Assembly (NCBI RefSeq): GCF_015356755.1
Contig: NZ_JADFCO010000064.1
Location: 186,001 to 250,000, forward strand
Direction of reading: 5' to 3'
Length of the DNA stretch: 64,000 nucleotides
Source of the DNA: Nonlabens antarcticus
GTDB lineage: Bacteria; Bacteroidota; Bacteroidia; Flavobacteriales; Flavobacteriaceae
The position numbers and the translations under genes are program-made. Below are positions 7,705 to 16,715 of this stretch, in pieces (the stretch's first letter is position 1; every line of letters starts with the position of its first letter). The notes below the pieces were generated by a model, which worked only from the letters and a program-made list of their open reading frames with translations, did no database searches and was not told where the DNA came from.

Positions 7705-9909
7705 ATGCAAACAGAACAATTTTACTACGATAATAAGATCGTAAAGAAGTTTGTGAACGCCACCATCTTTTGGGGCCTTATCGGGATGAGCGTAGGCTTA
7801 CTTCTCGCTTTTATGTTCTTATTTCCAAACATCACAGACGGTATCTCCTGGTTAAGTTTTGGACGTCTGCGACCCTTACACACTAATGCTGTAATTTTTG
7901 CATTTGTGGGTAACGCTATTTTCGCAGGAGTTTATTATTCTTCTCAGCGTCTGTTGAAAGCACGTATGTGGAAGGACTGGTTGAGTAACTTGAACTTCTG
8001 GGGATGGCAGGCCATAATTGTAGGCGCGGCAATCACTTTACCATTAGGGTACACCACCTCAAAAGAATATGCAGAATTAGAATGGCCTTTTGATATTGCG
8101 ATAGCGGTTATTTGGGTGGCTTTTGGCGCAAACTTAATAGGTGCGATTTTAAAAAGAAGACAGCGACATTTATACGTTGCGATCTGGTTTTATCTGGCCA
8201 CATTTGTAACTGTTGCAGTTCTACACATTGTGAATAGTGTCGAGGTTCCTGTTCATTTTTTAAAGAGTTATCCTGTTTATGCAGGAGTTCAAGATGCTCT
8301 GGTACAGTGGTGGTATGGACATAATGCCGTAGCATTTTTCTTGACCACACCATTCTTGGGATTGATGTATTATTTCGTTCCTAAAGCGGCAAACCGTCCG
8401 GTTTATTCCTACCGGTTGTCTATCGTTCACTTCTGGTCTTTGATTTTTATCTATATCTGGGCAGGTCCACACCATCTGCTTTATACTTCACTTCCAGCCT
8501 GGGCACAAAACCTAGGAGTGGCATTCTCTATTATGCTTCTCGCACCTTCTTGGGGAGGTATGATCAATGGATTATTGACTTTGCGAGGAGCCTGGGATAA
8601 AGTACGGGTGGATCCAGTGTTGAAATTCTTTGTGGTAGCAATTACAGCTTATGGTATGGCCACTTTTGAAGGCCCGCTACTTTCACTTAAAAACGTGAAC
8701 GCTATAGCACACTACAGCGACTGGATTATTGCCCACGTTCACGTAGGAGCACTGGGTTGGAATGGGTTTTTGACTTTTGGTATGATCTACTGGCTGGTGC
8801 CTCGATTGTTTAAGACAAAACTGTGGTCCGTTAAGCTGGCTAACGCTCACTTCTGGGTAGGGACTTTAGGTCTAATTATGTATGCATTACCTATGTATAT
8901 CGCAGGATTTGTTCAAGCATCGATGTGGAAGCAATTCAATCCTGATGGAACACTAACCTATGGTAACTTCTTAGAAACCTTAGTAGAGATCATCCCTATG
9001 TACTGGATGAGAGCTATAGGTGGAACCTTATTTATCCTGGGATCCTTCCTCATGTTATACAACGTGATCAGAACGGCGAGACAAGGAAGCGCGGTAACAG
9101 ATGAGTTAGCAGAATCTGCGCCTTTACCAGTTGTTACTAAAAAGAGAACGTCTAAAGAAGGATACCACAGCTGGTTGGAAAGACGTCCTGTAAAACTGAC
9201 CATTTTTGCTACGATCGCAATTTTGATAGGAGGAGCAGTACAGATTATACCATCCTTGATAGTAGATGATTATGTACCTGTAATTTCTACAGTAAAACCA
9301 TACACACCATTAGAACTAGAAGGTCGTGACCTTTACATTAGAGAAGGTTGTGTGGGTTGTCACTCACAAATGATCCGTCCCTTCCGTAGTGAGGTGGAGC
9401 GTTATGGAGAATACTCTAAATCTGGAGAATATGTGTACGATCATCCTTTCTTATGGGGAAGTAAACGTACCGGACCAGATTTGTTTAGGGTAGGTGGTAA
9501 ATACAGTGATAACTGGCATCTAAACCACTTTTATGATCCACAGAGTACAAGTTCTGGTTCCATTATGCCTTCCTACAAATGGTTGATCGCAGACGAGCTA
9601 GATAAATCTTATACCGAGACTAAAATGAGAGCCATGGTGAGCGTAGGTGTTCCTTATACCGAAGAGGAAATAGCACGTGCTCAAGAATCGATGCTCGCGC
9701 AAGGTCAAAAAATTGAGCAGAACCTATATTCAGATCCGGATTTTGAAAAAACCTATGAGGCTGATAAGAAATATGCAGCTGAAAACGGACTTGATTTTAT
9801 CGAAATGCGCAATCGTGAGGTAGTGGCGTTAATCGCTTACCTACAGCGATTAGGAACAGATATCAAGATCAAAACGCAAGAAGAAATGACTACAAACCAA
9901 AACCAATAA
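7705..9909 (+). CDS. ccoNO: cbb3-type cytochrome c oxidase, fused subunits I and II (CcoNO)
   Basis: Catalytic membrane subunit of the high-affinity terminal oxidase, which reduces O2 to water and pumps protons. Residues 1 to about 480 are the heme-copper subunit I with about twelve helices and conserved histidines (for example LRPLHTNAVIFAF near 53, WWYGHNAVAFF near 200, and GPHHLLYT). From about 500 it continues as subunit II: a membrane anchor, then a cytochrome c domain with CVGCH (about 548-552) and a later Met-containing segment (SIMPSYKWL) as likely axial ligand. Separate genes in Proteobacteria, the two are one 734-residue protein here, as is usual in Bacteroidota. Confidence 0.95.
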   Translation: MQTEQFYYDNKIVKKFVNATIFWGLIGMSVGLLLAFMFLFPNITDGISWLSFGRLRPLHTNAVIFAFVGNAIFAGVYYSSQRLLKARMWKDWLSNLNFWGWQAIIVGAAITLPLGYTTSKEYAELEWPFDIAIAVIWVAFGANLIGAILKRRQRHLYVAIWFYLATFVTVAVLHIVNSVEVPVHFLKSYPVYAGVQDALVQWWYGHNAVAFFLTTPFLGLMYYFVPKAANRPVYSYRLSIVHFWSLIFIYIWAGPHHLLYTSLPAWAQNLGVAFSIMLLAPSWGGMINGLLTLRGAWDKVRVDPVLKFFVVAITAYGMATFEGPLLSLKNVNAIAHYSDWIIAHVHVGALGWNGFLTFGMIYWLVPRLFKTKLWSVKLANAHFWVGTLGLIMYALPMYIAGFVQASMWKQFNPDGTLTYGNFLETLVEIIPMYWMRAIGGTLFILGSFLMLYNVIRTARQGSAVTDELAESAPLPVVTKKRTSKEGYHSWLERRPVKLTIFATIAILIGGAVQIIPSLIVDDYVPVISTVKPYTPLELEGRDLYIREGCVGCHSQMIRPFRSEVERYGEYSKSGEYVYDHPFLWGSKRTGPDLFRVGGKYSDNWHLNHFYDPQSTSSGSIMPSYKWLIADELDKSYTETKMRAMVSVGVPYTEEEIARAQESMLAQGQKIEQNLYSDPDFEKTYEADKKYAAENGLDFIEMRNREVVALIAYLQRLGTDIKIKTQEEMTTNQNQ

Positions 9910-9911
9910 TC

Positions 9912-10103
9912 ATGTTTAGATTCATAAAGGGTAACCTGGAAAATATTGACGGTATAGCGATTTACCCCATGATCTCGCTCCTCATTTTCTTTTTCTTTTT
10001 TATGGGACTTTTCTGGTGGGTGTTCACCGCTAAAAAAGATCACATCACTGAAGTGAGCAATATTCCGTTTGAAGACGATAACACTAACGACGAGATTTTA
10101 TGA
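9912..10103 (+). CDS. ccoQ: cbb3-type oxidase small subunit CcoQ
   Basis: A 63-residue single-helix protein: amphipathic N-terminus, a very Phe-rich membrane segment (about 18-38) and an acidic cytoplasmic tail. It lies two bases after ccoNO and overlaps ccoP by four bases, the normal CcoQ position. It stabilises the oxidase complex in other bacteria. Divergent sequence makes family assignment depend on context. Confidence 0.8.
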   Translation: MFRFIKGNLENIDGIAIYPMISLLIFFFFFMGLFWWVFTAKKDHITEVSNIPFEDDNTNDEIL

Positions 10104-11074
10104 AGACAAATGCAATTCTAAGAATCATAGCTTTTGGACTGTTCGGCTATTTTTTCCTGTACTTTATTGGAACTACCGGTGAGACTTCTGCATATGTGGA
10201 GCAGCCTATTTTGTGGGCATTTTTAGCGATTCTTCTCTTAATTTACATTGCTGGAGAGGTGAGTGTAGAAGCCCTGAGCAGGATTTTGTATAAAACCTTG
10301 CCTCTTGAAAAGCAGGAGAAATATGATGTAGATATCGCTTCCGCGAAAGCGAACAGATTCCGCTGGATACGGGAAACCTACAAAAAAATGCTAGGTACCA
10401 GACCTATTGAAACGGAAGGTGAGATTGTTCTGGATCACAACTATGATGGGATACGCGAGCTGGATAACAACTTGCCGCCATGGTGGGTTTATGGATTTTA
10501 TGCTTCTATCATTTTTGCTATAGTCTATATGGCGCGCTACCACATTTTTGATGGTGTGGATCAGAATGAAGAGTATCAAATGGCCGTCGCACAAGCCGAA
10601 ATTGATATTGAAGAATACAAAAAGACCGCGAAAGACCTTATTGATTTCAATACGGTAGAAATGCTGGCAGATGTATCTGACATTAAAGCTGGAGAATCTC
10701 TATTTACCGGTAATTGCGTGGCCTGTCATAAAGTAGGTGGCGGTGGTGGTATAGGCCCAAATCTTACGGACGACCACTGGATTCTGGGCGGCGGTATTAA
10801 AAATGTTTTCAAAACGATTTCTGAAGGTGGTCGCGCTGGTAAAGGAATGGTAGCCTGGAAATCTGACATGAAACCATCAGAAATGGCGCAGGTAGCAAGT
10901 TATGTACTGTCCTTGCATGGTAGTAATCCCGCTGATGCAAAAGAAGCAGAAGGAGAAATCTGGCTAGACCCTAATGCCCCTGTGGAAGAGATTCAAGTCA
11001 AAGTTATCGACAGCTCAAAGATTGAAGTAATGATCGAGGATCAACCCGTTACTGGAAATGTGATAGATAAATAA
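10100..11074 (+). CDS. ccoP: cbb3-type oxidase subunit III, membrane cytochrome c (CcoP)
   Basis: Membrane-anchored c-type cytochrome passing electrons to CcoNO. There are N-terminal helices at about 5-55, the CcoP-type segment with NLPPWWVYGFYASIIFA (about 128-144), then one cytochrome c domain: CVACH at about 205-209, GPNL, and GMVAWKSDMKP with Met ligand candidates. Proteobacterial CcoP carries two hemes; this one shows a single CxxCH motif, as in other Bacteroidota. A one-mismatch palindrome copy (10336-10351) encodes ASAKA near residue 81. Confidence 0.92.
   Translation: MKTNAILRIIAFGLFGYFFLYFIGTTGETSAYVEQPILWAFLAILLLIYIAGEVSVEALSRILYKTLPLEKQEKYDVDIASAKANRFRWIRETYKKMLGTRPIETEGEIVLDHNYDGIRELDNNLPPWWVYGFYASIIFAIVYMARYHIFDGVDQNEEYQMAVAQAEIDIEEYKKTAKDLIDFNTVEMLADVSDIKAGESLFTGNCVACHKVGGGGGIGPNLTDDHWILGGGIKNVFKTISEGGRAGKGMVAWKSDMKPSEMAQVASYVLSLHGSNPADAKEAEGEIWLDPNAPVEEIQVKVIDSSKIEVMIEDQPVTGNVIDK
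10336..10351. repeat. palindrome copy inside ccoP (one mismatch)
   Basis: CGCTTCCGCGAAAGCG, read as ASAKA in CcoP between its N-terminal helices and the conserved WWVYGF region. Confidence 0.85.
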
Positions 11075-11076
11075 TA

Positions 11077-11394
11077 ATGCTTATGGAACTGAAAGAAATG
11101 AGTGACCGTATAAAATCCAGTGCTTTACCTGTTACTACTAAGATCTATGAAAAAAACGGCATTAATATCACCGCGATTGGTCTAGCTCGTGGTGTGGAAT
11201 TGATTGAACATGTGGTTCCCTGTAAGGTAAAATTGCTGGTTGTGAAAGGAGAAATTGATTTCAATATGGATGGTCAAAGTTCCCGATTAGGATGCTTTGA
11301 GAGTTTTGAAATCCCGATCAATATCAAGCATAGCGTGGTAGGATGGGACGAGGCGATTTTCCTATTGATTAAGGATACAACGGTACGAAGTTGA
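11077..11394 (+). CDS. small cupin-like protein in the cco operon
   Basis: A 105-residue protein predicted to be one small beta barrel: alternating hydrophobic strands (NITAIGLARGVELIEHVV, KVKLLVVKGEIDFNM, AIFLLIKD) and the GEIDF turn typical of cupin domains. The usual metal-binding His/Glu set is largely missing (only a few His, as in EHVV and KHSVV), so it may be a non-enzymatic sensor or binding protein. It sits two bases after ccoP and upstream of ccoG, so it is probably translated from the same message. Role unknown; the cupin call is by strand pattern only. Confidence 0.65.
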   Translation: MLMELKEMSDRIKSSALPVTTKIYEKNGINITAIGLARGVELIEHVVPCKVKLLVVKGEIDFNMDGQSSRLGCFESFEIPINIKHSVVGWDEAIFLLIKDTTVRS

Positions 11395-11452
11395 GGTGAC
11401 AAGTTTTAAATACTAGCTTTTAAAGTGTGAAATAATATCTGATTGAAACAAA

Positions 11453-12874
11453 ATGGCAGAACAAGGACAGGATAATTTTAGGGATACCATCGGTACACTT
11501 GATGAAGATGGTGGACGCGCTTGGGTTTTTCCTAAAAAACCTGTAGGCAAGTGGTACGAGTATCGCAAGTATGTGAGTTATGTATTGCTGGCAGCACTAT
11601 TTGCTGCGCCTTTTATAAAAGTAGGCGGCCAACAGTTTTTGTTGTTTAATGTTTTAGAACGCCGTTTCAATATTTTTGGGTTTCCTTTTTGGCCGCAGGA
11701 TGTTTACATTTTTGTGATGATGATGCTAGTAGGAGTGGTATTTGTGATTCTGTTTACGGTAGCTTTTGGTAGGTTATTCTGTGGCTGGGTTTGTCCACAG
11801 ACTATTTTTATGGAAATGGTATTCCGTAGGATTGAGTACTGGATCGATGGCGATCGAGGAAAACAGATGCGGCTTGCAAAAATGCCATGGAATAAAGAAA
11901 AGATCCTTAAGCGGTCCTTAAAATGGTTCGTGTTTTTTGTAATCTCATTTTTGATTGCAAATGTGTTTCTAGCTTATTTAATAGGAAGTGATCGACTGAT
12001 TAGATACATAACGGAAGGTCCTATGCAACACTGGAGCACATTGATATCCTTAACGATTTTTACCGGTGTTTTCTATTTTGTATTTGCCTGGTTTAGAGAA
12101 CAGGTCTGTATTATCGTTTGTCCTTATGGAAGATTGCAAGGGGTTTTATTAGACAAAAAATCTGTAGTGGTCGCTTACGATTACAATCGTGGAGAAAAAG
12201 AAGAAGGCAGAGCAAAATTCAAGAAAAATGAGGATCGTGAGGCCAGCGGTAAAGGTGATTGTATTGATTGCTTTCAGTGTGTTCAGGTTTGCCCCACAGG
12301 AATAGACATACGGAATGGAACCCAATTAGAATGCATCAATTGTACAGCATGTATCGACGCTTGTAACAGCATTATGGACGCGGTGGATCTTCCTCAAGGA
12401 TTGATACGATATGCCAGCGAAGACAATATAGAGAAGAAAACCAAATTTGAATTTACGCCGCGACTGAAAGGATATAGTGTCATACTCGGTATTTTGATCA
12501 CCGTTTTAGTAGGAATGCTTTTTTTAAGAAATGATGTGGAAGCAGATGTACTGCGGCTGCCGGGACAGTTGTTTGAACGTAAAGGCGAAAACAATATCAG
12601 CAACGTATATACTTATAAGTTGCTCAACAAGACAAATTCAGATATTGAAAATGTCAGATTTCAACTAATGTCACATAATGGAACAATTAAAATAGTAGGT
12701 CACGATACGTTCACCGTTCCTGCTGGAGGTTTATCTGAAGGAACACTATTTATAGAATTAAATGCAAGTGCTTTAAATGGAGACAAGGACCGGATGGTGA
12801 TAGGAGTTTTTAGTGGTGAAGAACAAATTGAAACTACTAGAACGGCATTTTTAGGACCTAGGTCTTTTAATTAG
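11453..12874 (+). CDS. ccoG: cytochrome c oxidase accessory protein CcoG
   Basis: Membrane-bound polyferredoxin-like protein, implicated in Cu(II) reduction during cbb3 assembly. It has 473 residues with several transmembrane helices between about 38 and 235, the FCGWVCPQ segment (about 109-116), CIIVCPYGRL (about 220-229) and two ferredoxin-type 4Fe-4S motifs (CIDCFQCVQVCP and CINCTACIDAC, about 270-305). A last helix at about 345-362 precedes a C-terminal Ig-like periplasmic domain. It lies 58 bases after the cupin gene in the same direction and ends with TAG. Confidence 0.93.
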   Translation: MAEQGQDNFRDTIGTLDEDGGRAWVFPKKPVGKWYEYRKYVSYVLLAALFAAPFIKVGGQQFLLFNVLERRFNIFGFPFWPQDVYIFVMMMLVGVVFVILFTVAFGRLFCGWVCPQTIFMEMVFRRIEYWIDGDRGKQMRLAKMPWNKEKILKRSLKWFVFFVISFLIANVFLAYLIGSDRLIRYITEGPMQHWSTLISLTIFTGVFYFVFAWFREQVCIIVCPYGRLQGVLLDKKSVVVAYDYNRGEKEEGRAKFKKNEDREASGKGDCIDCFQCVQVCPTGIDIRNGTQLECINCTACIDACNSIMDAVDLPQGLIRYASEDNIEKKTKFEFTPRLKGYSVILGILITVLVGMLFLRNDVEADVLRLPGQLFERKGENNISNVYTYKLLNKTNSDIENVRFQLMSHNGTIKIVGHDTFTVPAGGLSEGTLFIELNASALNGDKDRMVIGVFSGEEQIETTRTAFLGPRSFN

Positions 12875-13330
12875 TAAGATGGGAGGTAGGTTAATATCTA
12901 AAATGGAGATTGTAATTTTATTCTAAATCAAATTTAGCATTAATCAAAACCGTGCTCACTTCGACAAGTTCAGCGCAGGTCGACGGCTTGAAAAGATGGC
13001 TTATTAGTTAATGTAATGAAGAGAAATTAAGAGTGACTTGTGAGTTCGACTGCAGCTGATCAATTGTGTAAAATAGAGGTAATGATGCGTGAGGGATAGC
13101 AGTCAAAATCCTTTTCTAAAGGGCGGAGGCAATTAGAAAAAGATTGAAACGAATAGCCCGACCGAGCTTTTTAGCGAGGACACGCCCGGATACAAGTAAA
13201 AGTGAAAAAACAAAAATAAAAATAGGGAAGTGAATCTAAGACACATATTTCAATCTAGCAGAGTTGCTCAGATTTCAGAAAAGAAATTTCAGAAAGAAGT
13301 ATAAAGAACATAAGTTTAAAATAAGTAGAT
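12875..13330. other. intergenic region with a structured repeat-like element
   Basis: 456 bases between ccoG and fixH. It contains a GC-richer segment (about 13090-13190) unlike its surroundings and a block near 12957-12993 (CTTCGACAAGTTCAGCGC) of the kind scattered between genes in many flavobacterial genomes. No protein or known RNA is recognised. Confidence 0.5.
13107..13145. repeat. hairpin in an intergenic repeat element
   Basis: Arms at 13107-13119 and 13133-13145 are 13-base inverted repeats with one mismatch around a 13-base G/C-rich loop. The following text (ATAGCCCGACCGAGC, then CGAGGACACGCCC) resembles a dispersed flavobacterial intergenic element I have seen between unrelated genes. 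Its function is unknown. Confidence 0.5.
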
Positions 13331-13777
13331 ATGAAAATCAATTGGGGAACGGGACTGGTTATAGGGATGGGACTTTTCATAAGCTTCATTCTTTTTTTAG
13401 TCTTCAAAATGAGTACAAATCATGATTTAGAACATGATTTAGTAACCGATAATTATTATCAAAAAGAACAAGAATTGCAGGATGACATTTTTGCACAACA
13501 AAACTCCGCAGACATGGAAAAACAAATCACAGGACTAAAAACCGACATGGGTTACCTGCTCCAATTTCCAGAGGGGTTTGATCCAGAAAAAATTACAGGA
13601 AACGTGTTCCTTTATAGACCTTCTAACAAGCAACTGGATTTTGAATTGCCACTGCAGCTCACTGATCCTAATTTGCTCATACCTGACAATCGCTTGCTGG
13701 AAGGTCGCTGGAACATAACTATAGACTGGGAATATGAAGGGAAAAGTTTCAGGTTCAAAAAACAGATCATTTATTAA
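13331..13777 (+). CDS. ccoH: FixH/CcoH family cbb3 oxidase assembly protein
   Basis: A 148-residue membrane-anchored protein: one N-terminal helix (about 7-28), the DLVTDNYYQKEQELQDDI segment characteristic of FixH (about 40-57), then a soluble beta domain ending in FRFKKQIIY. FixH-type proteins work with CcoI in copper delivery and oxidase assembly. It lies between ccoG and the TauE/SafE-like gene, as in other Bacteroidota. Confidence 0.88.
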   Translation: MKINWGTGLVIGMGLFISFILFLVFKMSTNHDLEHDLVTDNYYQKEQELQDDIFAQQNSADMEKQITGLKTDMGYLLQFPEGFDPEKITGNVFLYRPSNKQLDFELPLQLTDPNLLIPDNRLLEGRWNITIDWEYEGKSFRFKKQIIY

Positions 13778-13859
13778 GAACTAAAGAATTCGATGTGAAA
13801 TTCTTTAAATAATTGGTGCTTTTAAGGTTCCAATAATTCAAACGTTTAACTCAAAATAA

Positions 13860-14567
13860 ATGCTACTTACTGCTCTTGTATTCGGTTTACTGGGAAGTTT
13901 CCACTGTGTGGGAATGTGCGGGCCTATCGCATTTTTACTTCCTGTGGATCGCAACAATCCAGTGAAACGGGTGTTACAGGTGGCTAGTTATCATGCCGGT
14001 AGGTTGTTTACTTATGGAACGATAGGATTGCTTTTTGGTTTTTTGGGAAGACGTCTGGACCTTTTTGGGTTTCAACAGCAAATTTCTATAGTGATAGGAT
14101 TTCTTATGATTTTGGTAATTCTATTACCAACTAAATTATTCAGCCGTTACAATGGATCCAGATTCATGTATAAATGGGTAGGAAAGGTAAAAAGTGCTTT
14201 GGGAGCAGAGTTGAAAAAGAAAACAATGGATAGCTTTTTTACAATCGGTTTTCTGAATGGGTTTTTACCATGCGGCCTGGTGTATATGGCAGTATTCGGC
14301 AGCGTTGCCGCTGGCGGAGTTTTGCAAGGTGGATTGTACATGTTGTTTTTTGGACTGGGAACAGTTCCTTTGATGACTACGGCTACCTATCTGGGAAACT
14401 TCCTCAATGCTACTTTGAAACAGCGCGTGATGAAAGTGATTCCAGTATTTGTAGTTATTGTAGGTGTGCTGTTTATACTGCGTGGTCTGGGACTGGGAAT
14501 TCCATATGTCTCTCCATCAGAAAAAGTCGCGGTAGAACAACAAACGGCTTCTGAAATTTGTCATTAA
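13860..14567 (+). CDS. sulfite exporter TauE/SafE-like (UreH/DsbD_2-type) membrane protein
   Basis: Polytopic membrane protein of 235 residues with six to seven hydrophobic segments. The N-terminal signature FHCVGMCGP (about 15-23) and the repeated FLNGFLPCGLVYMA (about 137-150) are hallmarks of the UreH/DsbD-like family that accompanies cbb3 genes. The paired Cys/His positions suggest metal (copper) or thiol handling for oxidase assembly rather than sulfite export; that role is inferred from family and neighbourhood. It ends the recognised cco cluster before two small membrane proteins. Confidence 0.85.
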   Translation: MLLTALVFGLLGSFHCVGMCGPIAFLLPVDRNNPVKRVLQVASYHAGRLFTYGTIGLLFGFLGRRLDLFGFQQQISIVIGFLMILVILLPTKLFSRYNGSRFMYKWVGKVKSALGAELKKKTMDSFFTIGFLNGFLPCGLVYMAVFGSVAAGGVLQGGLYMLFFGLGTVPLMTTATYLGNFLNATLKQRVMKVIPVFVVIVGVLFILRGLGLGIPYVSPSEKVAVEQQTASEICH

Positions 14568-14594
14568 AATAATTAATCTTTAAATAAACTTGAT

Positions 14595-14777
14595 ATGAAA
14601 GCTATTTCTTTACCTCTAGTAAATTGGGGAATGGGAACTATCCTGATAGGCGTGTTCGCTTTAGTGTGTATAGGTCTTGTACTAGTCATTTATAATATGT
14701 CACGCAGCACAGAGGTTGCTCCTAGCGATGAAGTAAATGAACAAGATGATGTTGACACTGAAAATCCCATGTTATGA
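14595..14777 (+). CDS. small single-helix membrane protein (cco-linked)
   Basis: A 60-residue protein with one strong helix (about 10-33) and an acidic tail (about 40-57, many Asp/Glu). No family recognised. It starts 27 bases after the TauE/SafE-like gene and overlaps the next small gene by four bases (ATGA), which supports both as translated genes. The layout resembles CcoQ-like accessory subunits. Confidence 0.65.
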   Translation: MKAISLPLVNWGMGTILIGVFALVCIGLVLVIYNMSRSTEVAPSDEVNEQDDVDTENPML

Positions 14778-14959
14778 ATTTTTTATATCTAATGCTTCAA
14801 GAGCGCTGGACGGGAGGATGGTTGGAATACAGTATTTACGGAATTGTTGTTCTGGGAATTGCTATCTTTTTACTATCTAAATTGACTAAGGCTAAGGATC
14901 GCAAACGTAGAAATGAGCGCTTGCGTGAGGATGATATTGAGGATAGAAAGAAGAATTAG
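14774..14959 (+). CDS. small single-helix membrane protein with basic tail
   Basis: A 61-residue protein with a helix at about 16-36 followed by a Lys/Arg-rich tail (about 38-61). It overlaps the preceding small gene by four bases, so translational coupling is likely. Its basic tail and the acidic tail of the partner suggest they may interact; that is inference. It is the last gene before a strong bidirectional terminator. Confidence 0.65.
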   Translation: MNFLYLMLQERWTGGWLEYSIYGIVVLGIAIFLLSKLTKAKDRKRRNERLREDDIEDRKKN

Positions 14960-15205
14960 AAAGTGGGAGAAGTTTCATTCTTTCCCTCAATAGGATAAGA
15001 CTCGTCATATGCTAGAAAATAGAGATTTGCATATTTCCTAAGGGTTTTATATTAGAAAATTTAGATCGTACTCCTATTTGTGTACCGATTATAAATTCTT
15101 TGAATTATGTTTTTTGTGACCCAGGGAAGAATAGCGCATTGTAATAATAAATTGTCTTATTGTGGTGATGGTCGCCTTATTAATTGATAATTTGAATCTA
15201 CTAAA

Positions 15206-15245
15206 ATGAAAACCCTACGCTGATTTATCAGCGTAGGGTTTTCAT
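15206..15245. terminator. bidirectional terminator between the cco cluster and hemN
   Basis: Perfect 19-base inverted repeat (15206-15224 and 15227-15245) whose arms carry AAAACCCTACGC and its complement with A/T-rich outer ends. It lies between convergent genes ending at 14959 (+) and 15265 (-) and can stop transcription from both sides. Confidence 0.88.
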
Positions 15246-15264
15246 TTTGTTACAAGATCTCTAG

Positions 15265-16641
15265 TTAAACCGTCATGGAAAACAATCGTGTTTCCGGCTT
15301 TTTACGCTGGAGTCTTAAATCAAAAGGTAGACACACATTACGTACATAAGGTTTTCCAGCTTCGGTAATTTTCAATCGTTGATCACCTATTTTAATTAAT
15401 CCGTCAGATTCCATTTCTGAAAGTTGGTTCAGAATTTCTGCAATTTGCGGAATTTGTAAATCTTCTGATTCCCACGATGTTTCGAAATGGCACATTAAAT
15501 TTAAAATATGACGGCGAATGATTAAGTCTTCAGCGTTAAGTAAATGGCCGTGTTGAATAGGCAAATGATCGTTTCTAAGCAGCTCATAATATTCCTTCAA
15601 TGTCTTTACATTTTGCGCAAAGCCATACCAACTATCTCCTATTGCAGATACTCCTAATCCTATCATAATCTCAGTTTTTGAAGCAGTATACCCCATAAAG
15701 TTACGATGAAGTGTTTGCCTCTCTAAAGCTTTTGAAAGGTCATCAGTTGGTAAGGCAAAATGATCCATTCCTATCTCGAGATAACCTGCGTTTAATAATA
15801 GCTGCTTTCCTTTCTCATATTGCCGTCGCTTTTGATCAGCCGAGGGTAAATCGGCATCATTATAGCCTCGTTGACCATTGCCTTTAATCCATGGCACGTG
15901 AGCATAGCTGTAATAAGCGATGCGATCTGGTATCAATTTTATAGTTTGGTTTATGGTATGCTCGACATGCTCCATAGTTTGAAAAGGAAGTCCAAAAATA
16001 ATATCATGTCCCACAGACGTATAACCGGTTTCTCGAGCCTGGACCGTAGCCTGCTCTACATTTTCAAACGGCTGGACACGGTTGATTGCTATCTGTACCG
16101 TTTCATTATAATCTTGAACGCCGTAACAAACCCTTGTAAAACCATTACGGTTTAAGGTTATTAGATGCTCTCGGGTTGTATTATTAGGGTGTCCTTCAAA
16201 GCTAAATTCTGCATTTTGTGCTTTATCTGCTACTTTGAAAATCCCCATCAAAAGCCCTTCTAGATTCTCCGCTGAAAAGAAGGTGGGAGTCCCACCACCT
16301 AGATGTAGTTGCTGGATTATTAGTGGATTCCCCAGCGCTTTTCTATACATAGCTAGCTCCTTTAAAAGGGCTTTAATGTAGGGGATTTCTACTGTGTGAT
16401 TTTTAGTGATTCGTTTTGTACAACCGCAAAAAGTGCACATACTTTCACAAAATGGTAGGTGAATGTAGAGGCTGATACTGGTGGGTTTTCCGCTTTTGCG
16501 AAAGCAAAATCCTTTCAACAAACTATCCTTCCATCCATCAACGGTAAAATCTTCCTTTTCCCAATAAGGCACCGTTGGATAGCTGGTATAACGCGGTCCG
16601 GGAACGTTATATTTTGAAATTAAATATGATTCATTTTTCAT
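15265..16641 (-). CDS. hemN: oxygen-independent coproporphyrinogen III oxidase
   Basis: Radical SAM enzyme that decarboxylates coproporphyrinogen III to protoporphyrinogen IX without oxygen, supplying heme under low oxygen. The 458-residue length is typical of true HemN. The cluster motif C65-x3-C69-x2-C72 (FCESMCTFCGC) is followed by the HLGGGTPTF glycine motif (about 118-126) and a C-terminal HemN domain. It has an Fnr-like operator and a clear -7 box upstream, tying it to the same regulon as the cbb3 genes. A degenerate palindrome copy (16491-16506) encodes the segment around CFRKS (46-50). Confidence 0.93.
   Translation of the reverse strand: MKNESYLISKYNVPGPRYTSYPTVPYWEKEDFTVDGWKDSLLKGFCFRKSGKPTSISLYIHLPFCESMCTFCGCTKRITKNHTVEIPYIKALLKELAMYRKALGNPLIIQQLHLGGGTPTFFSAENLEGLLMGIFKVADKAQNAEFSFEGHPNNTTREHLITLNRNGFTRVCYGVQDYNETVQIAINRVQPFENVEQATVQARETGYTSVGHDIIFGLPFQTMEHVEHTINQTIKLIPDRIAYYSYAHVPWIKGNGQRGYNDADLPSADQKRRQYEKGKQLLLNAGYLEIGMDHFALPTDDLSKALERQTLHRNFMGYTASKTEIMIGLGVSAIGDSWYGFAQNVKTLKEYYELLRNDHLPIQHGHLLNAEDLIIRRHILNLMCHFETSWESEDLQIPQIAEILNQLSEMESDGLIKIGDQRLKITEAGKPYVRNVCLPFDLRLQRKKPETRLFSMTV
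16491..16506. repeat. palindrome copy inside hemN (two mismatches)
   Basis: CGCTTTTGCGAAAGCA; on the coding strand it is read in the third possible frame (CFRKS instead of AFAKA or LSRKR). Confidence 0.7.
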
Positions 16642-16684
16642 GTAAAGAAACTATAGTGATGATACTGGCATTTTTAATTGAAAG

Positions 16685-16692
16685 CAAAATTA
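16685..16692 (-). promoter_or_regulatory. -7 box of the hemN promoter
   Basis: TAATTTTG on the minus strand matches the Bacteroidota -7 consensus TAnnTTTG exactly. Its centre is 33 bp downstream of the operator centre, as in the two cco promoters. Confidence 0.7.
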
Positions 16693-16715
16693 AAGGCAGC
16701 GAGTACTATATTCTA

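Noticed and set aside
14270-14554. Overlapping plus-strand frame in the TauE/SafE-like gene
   Set aside because: Out-of-frame shadow of a clear membrane protein.
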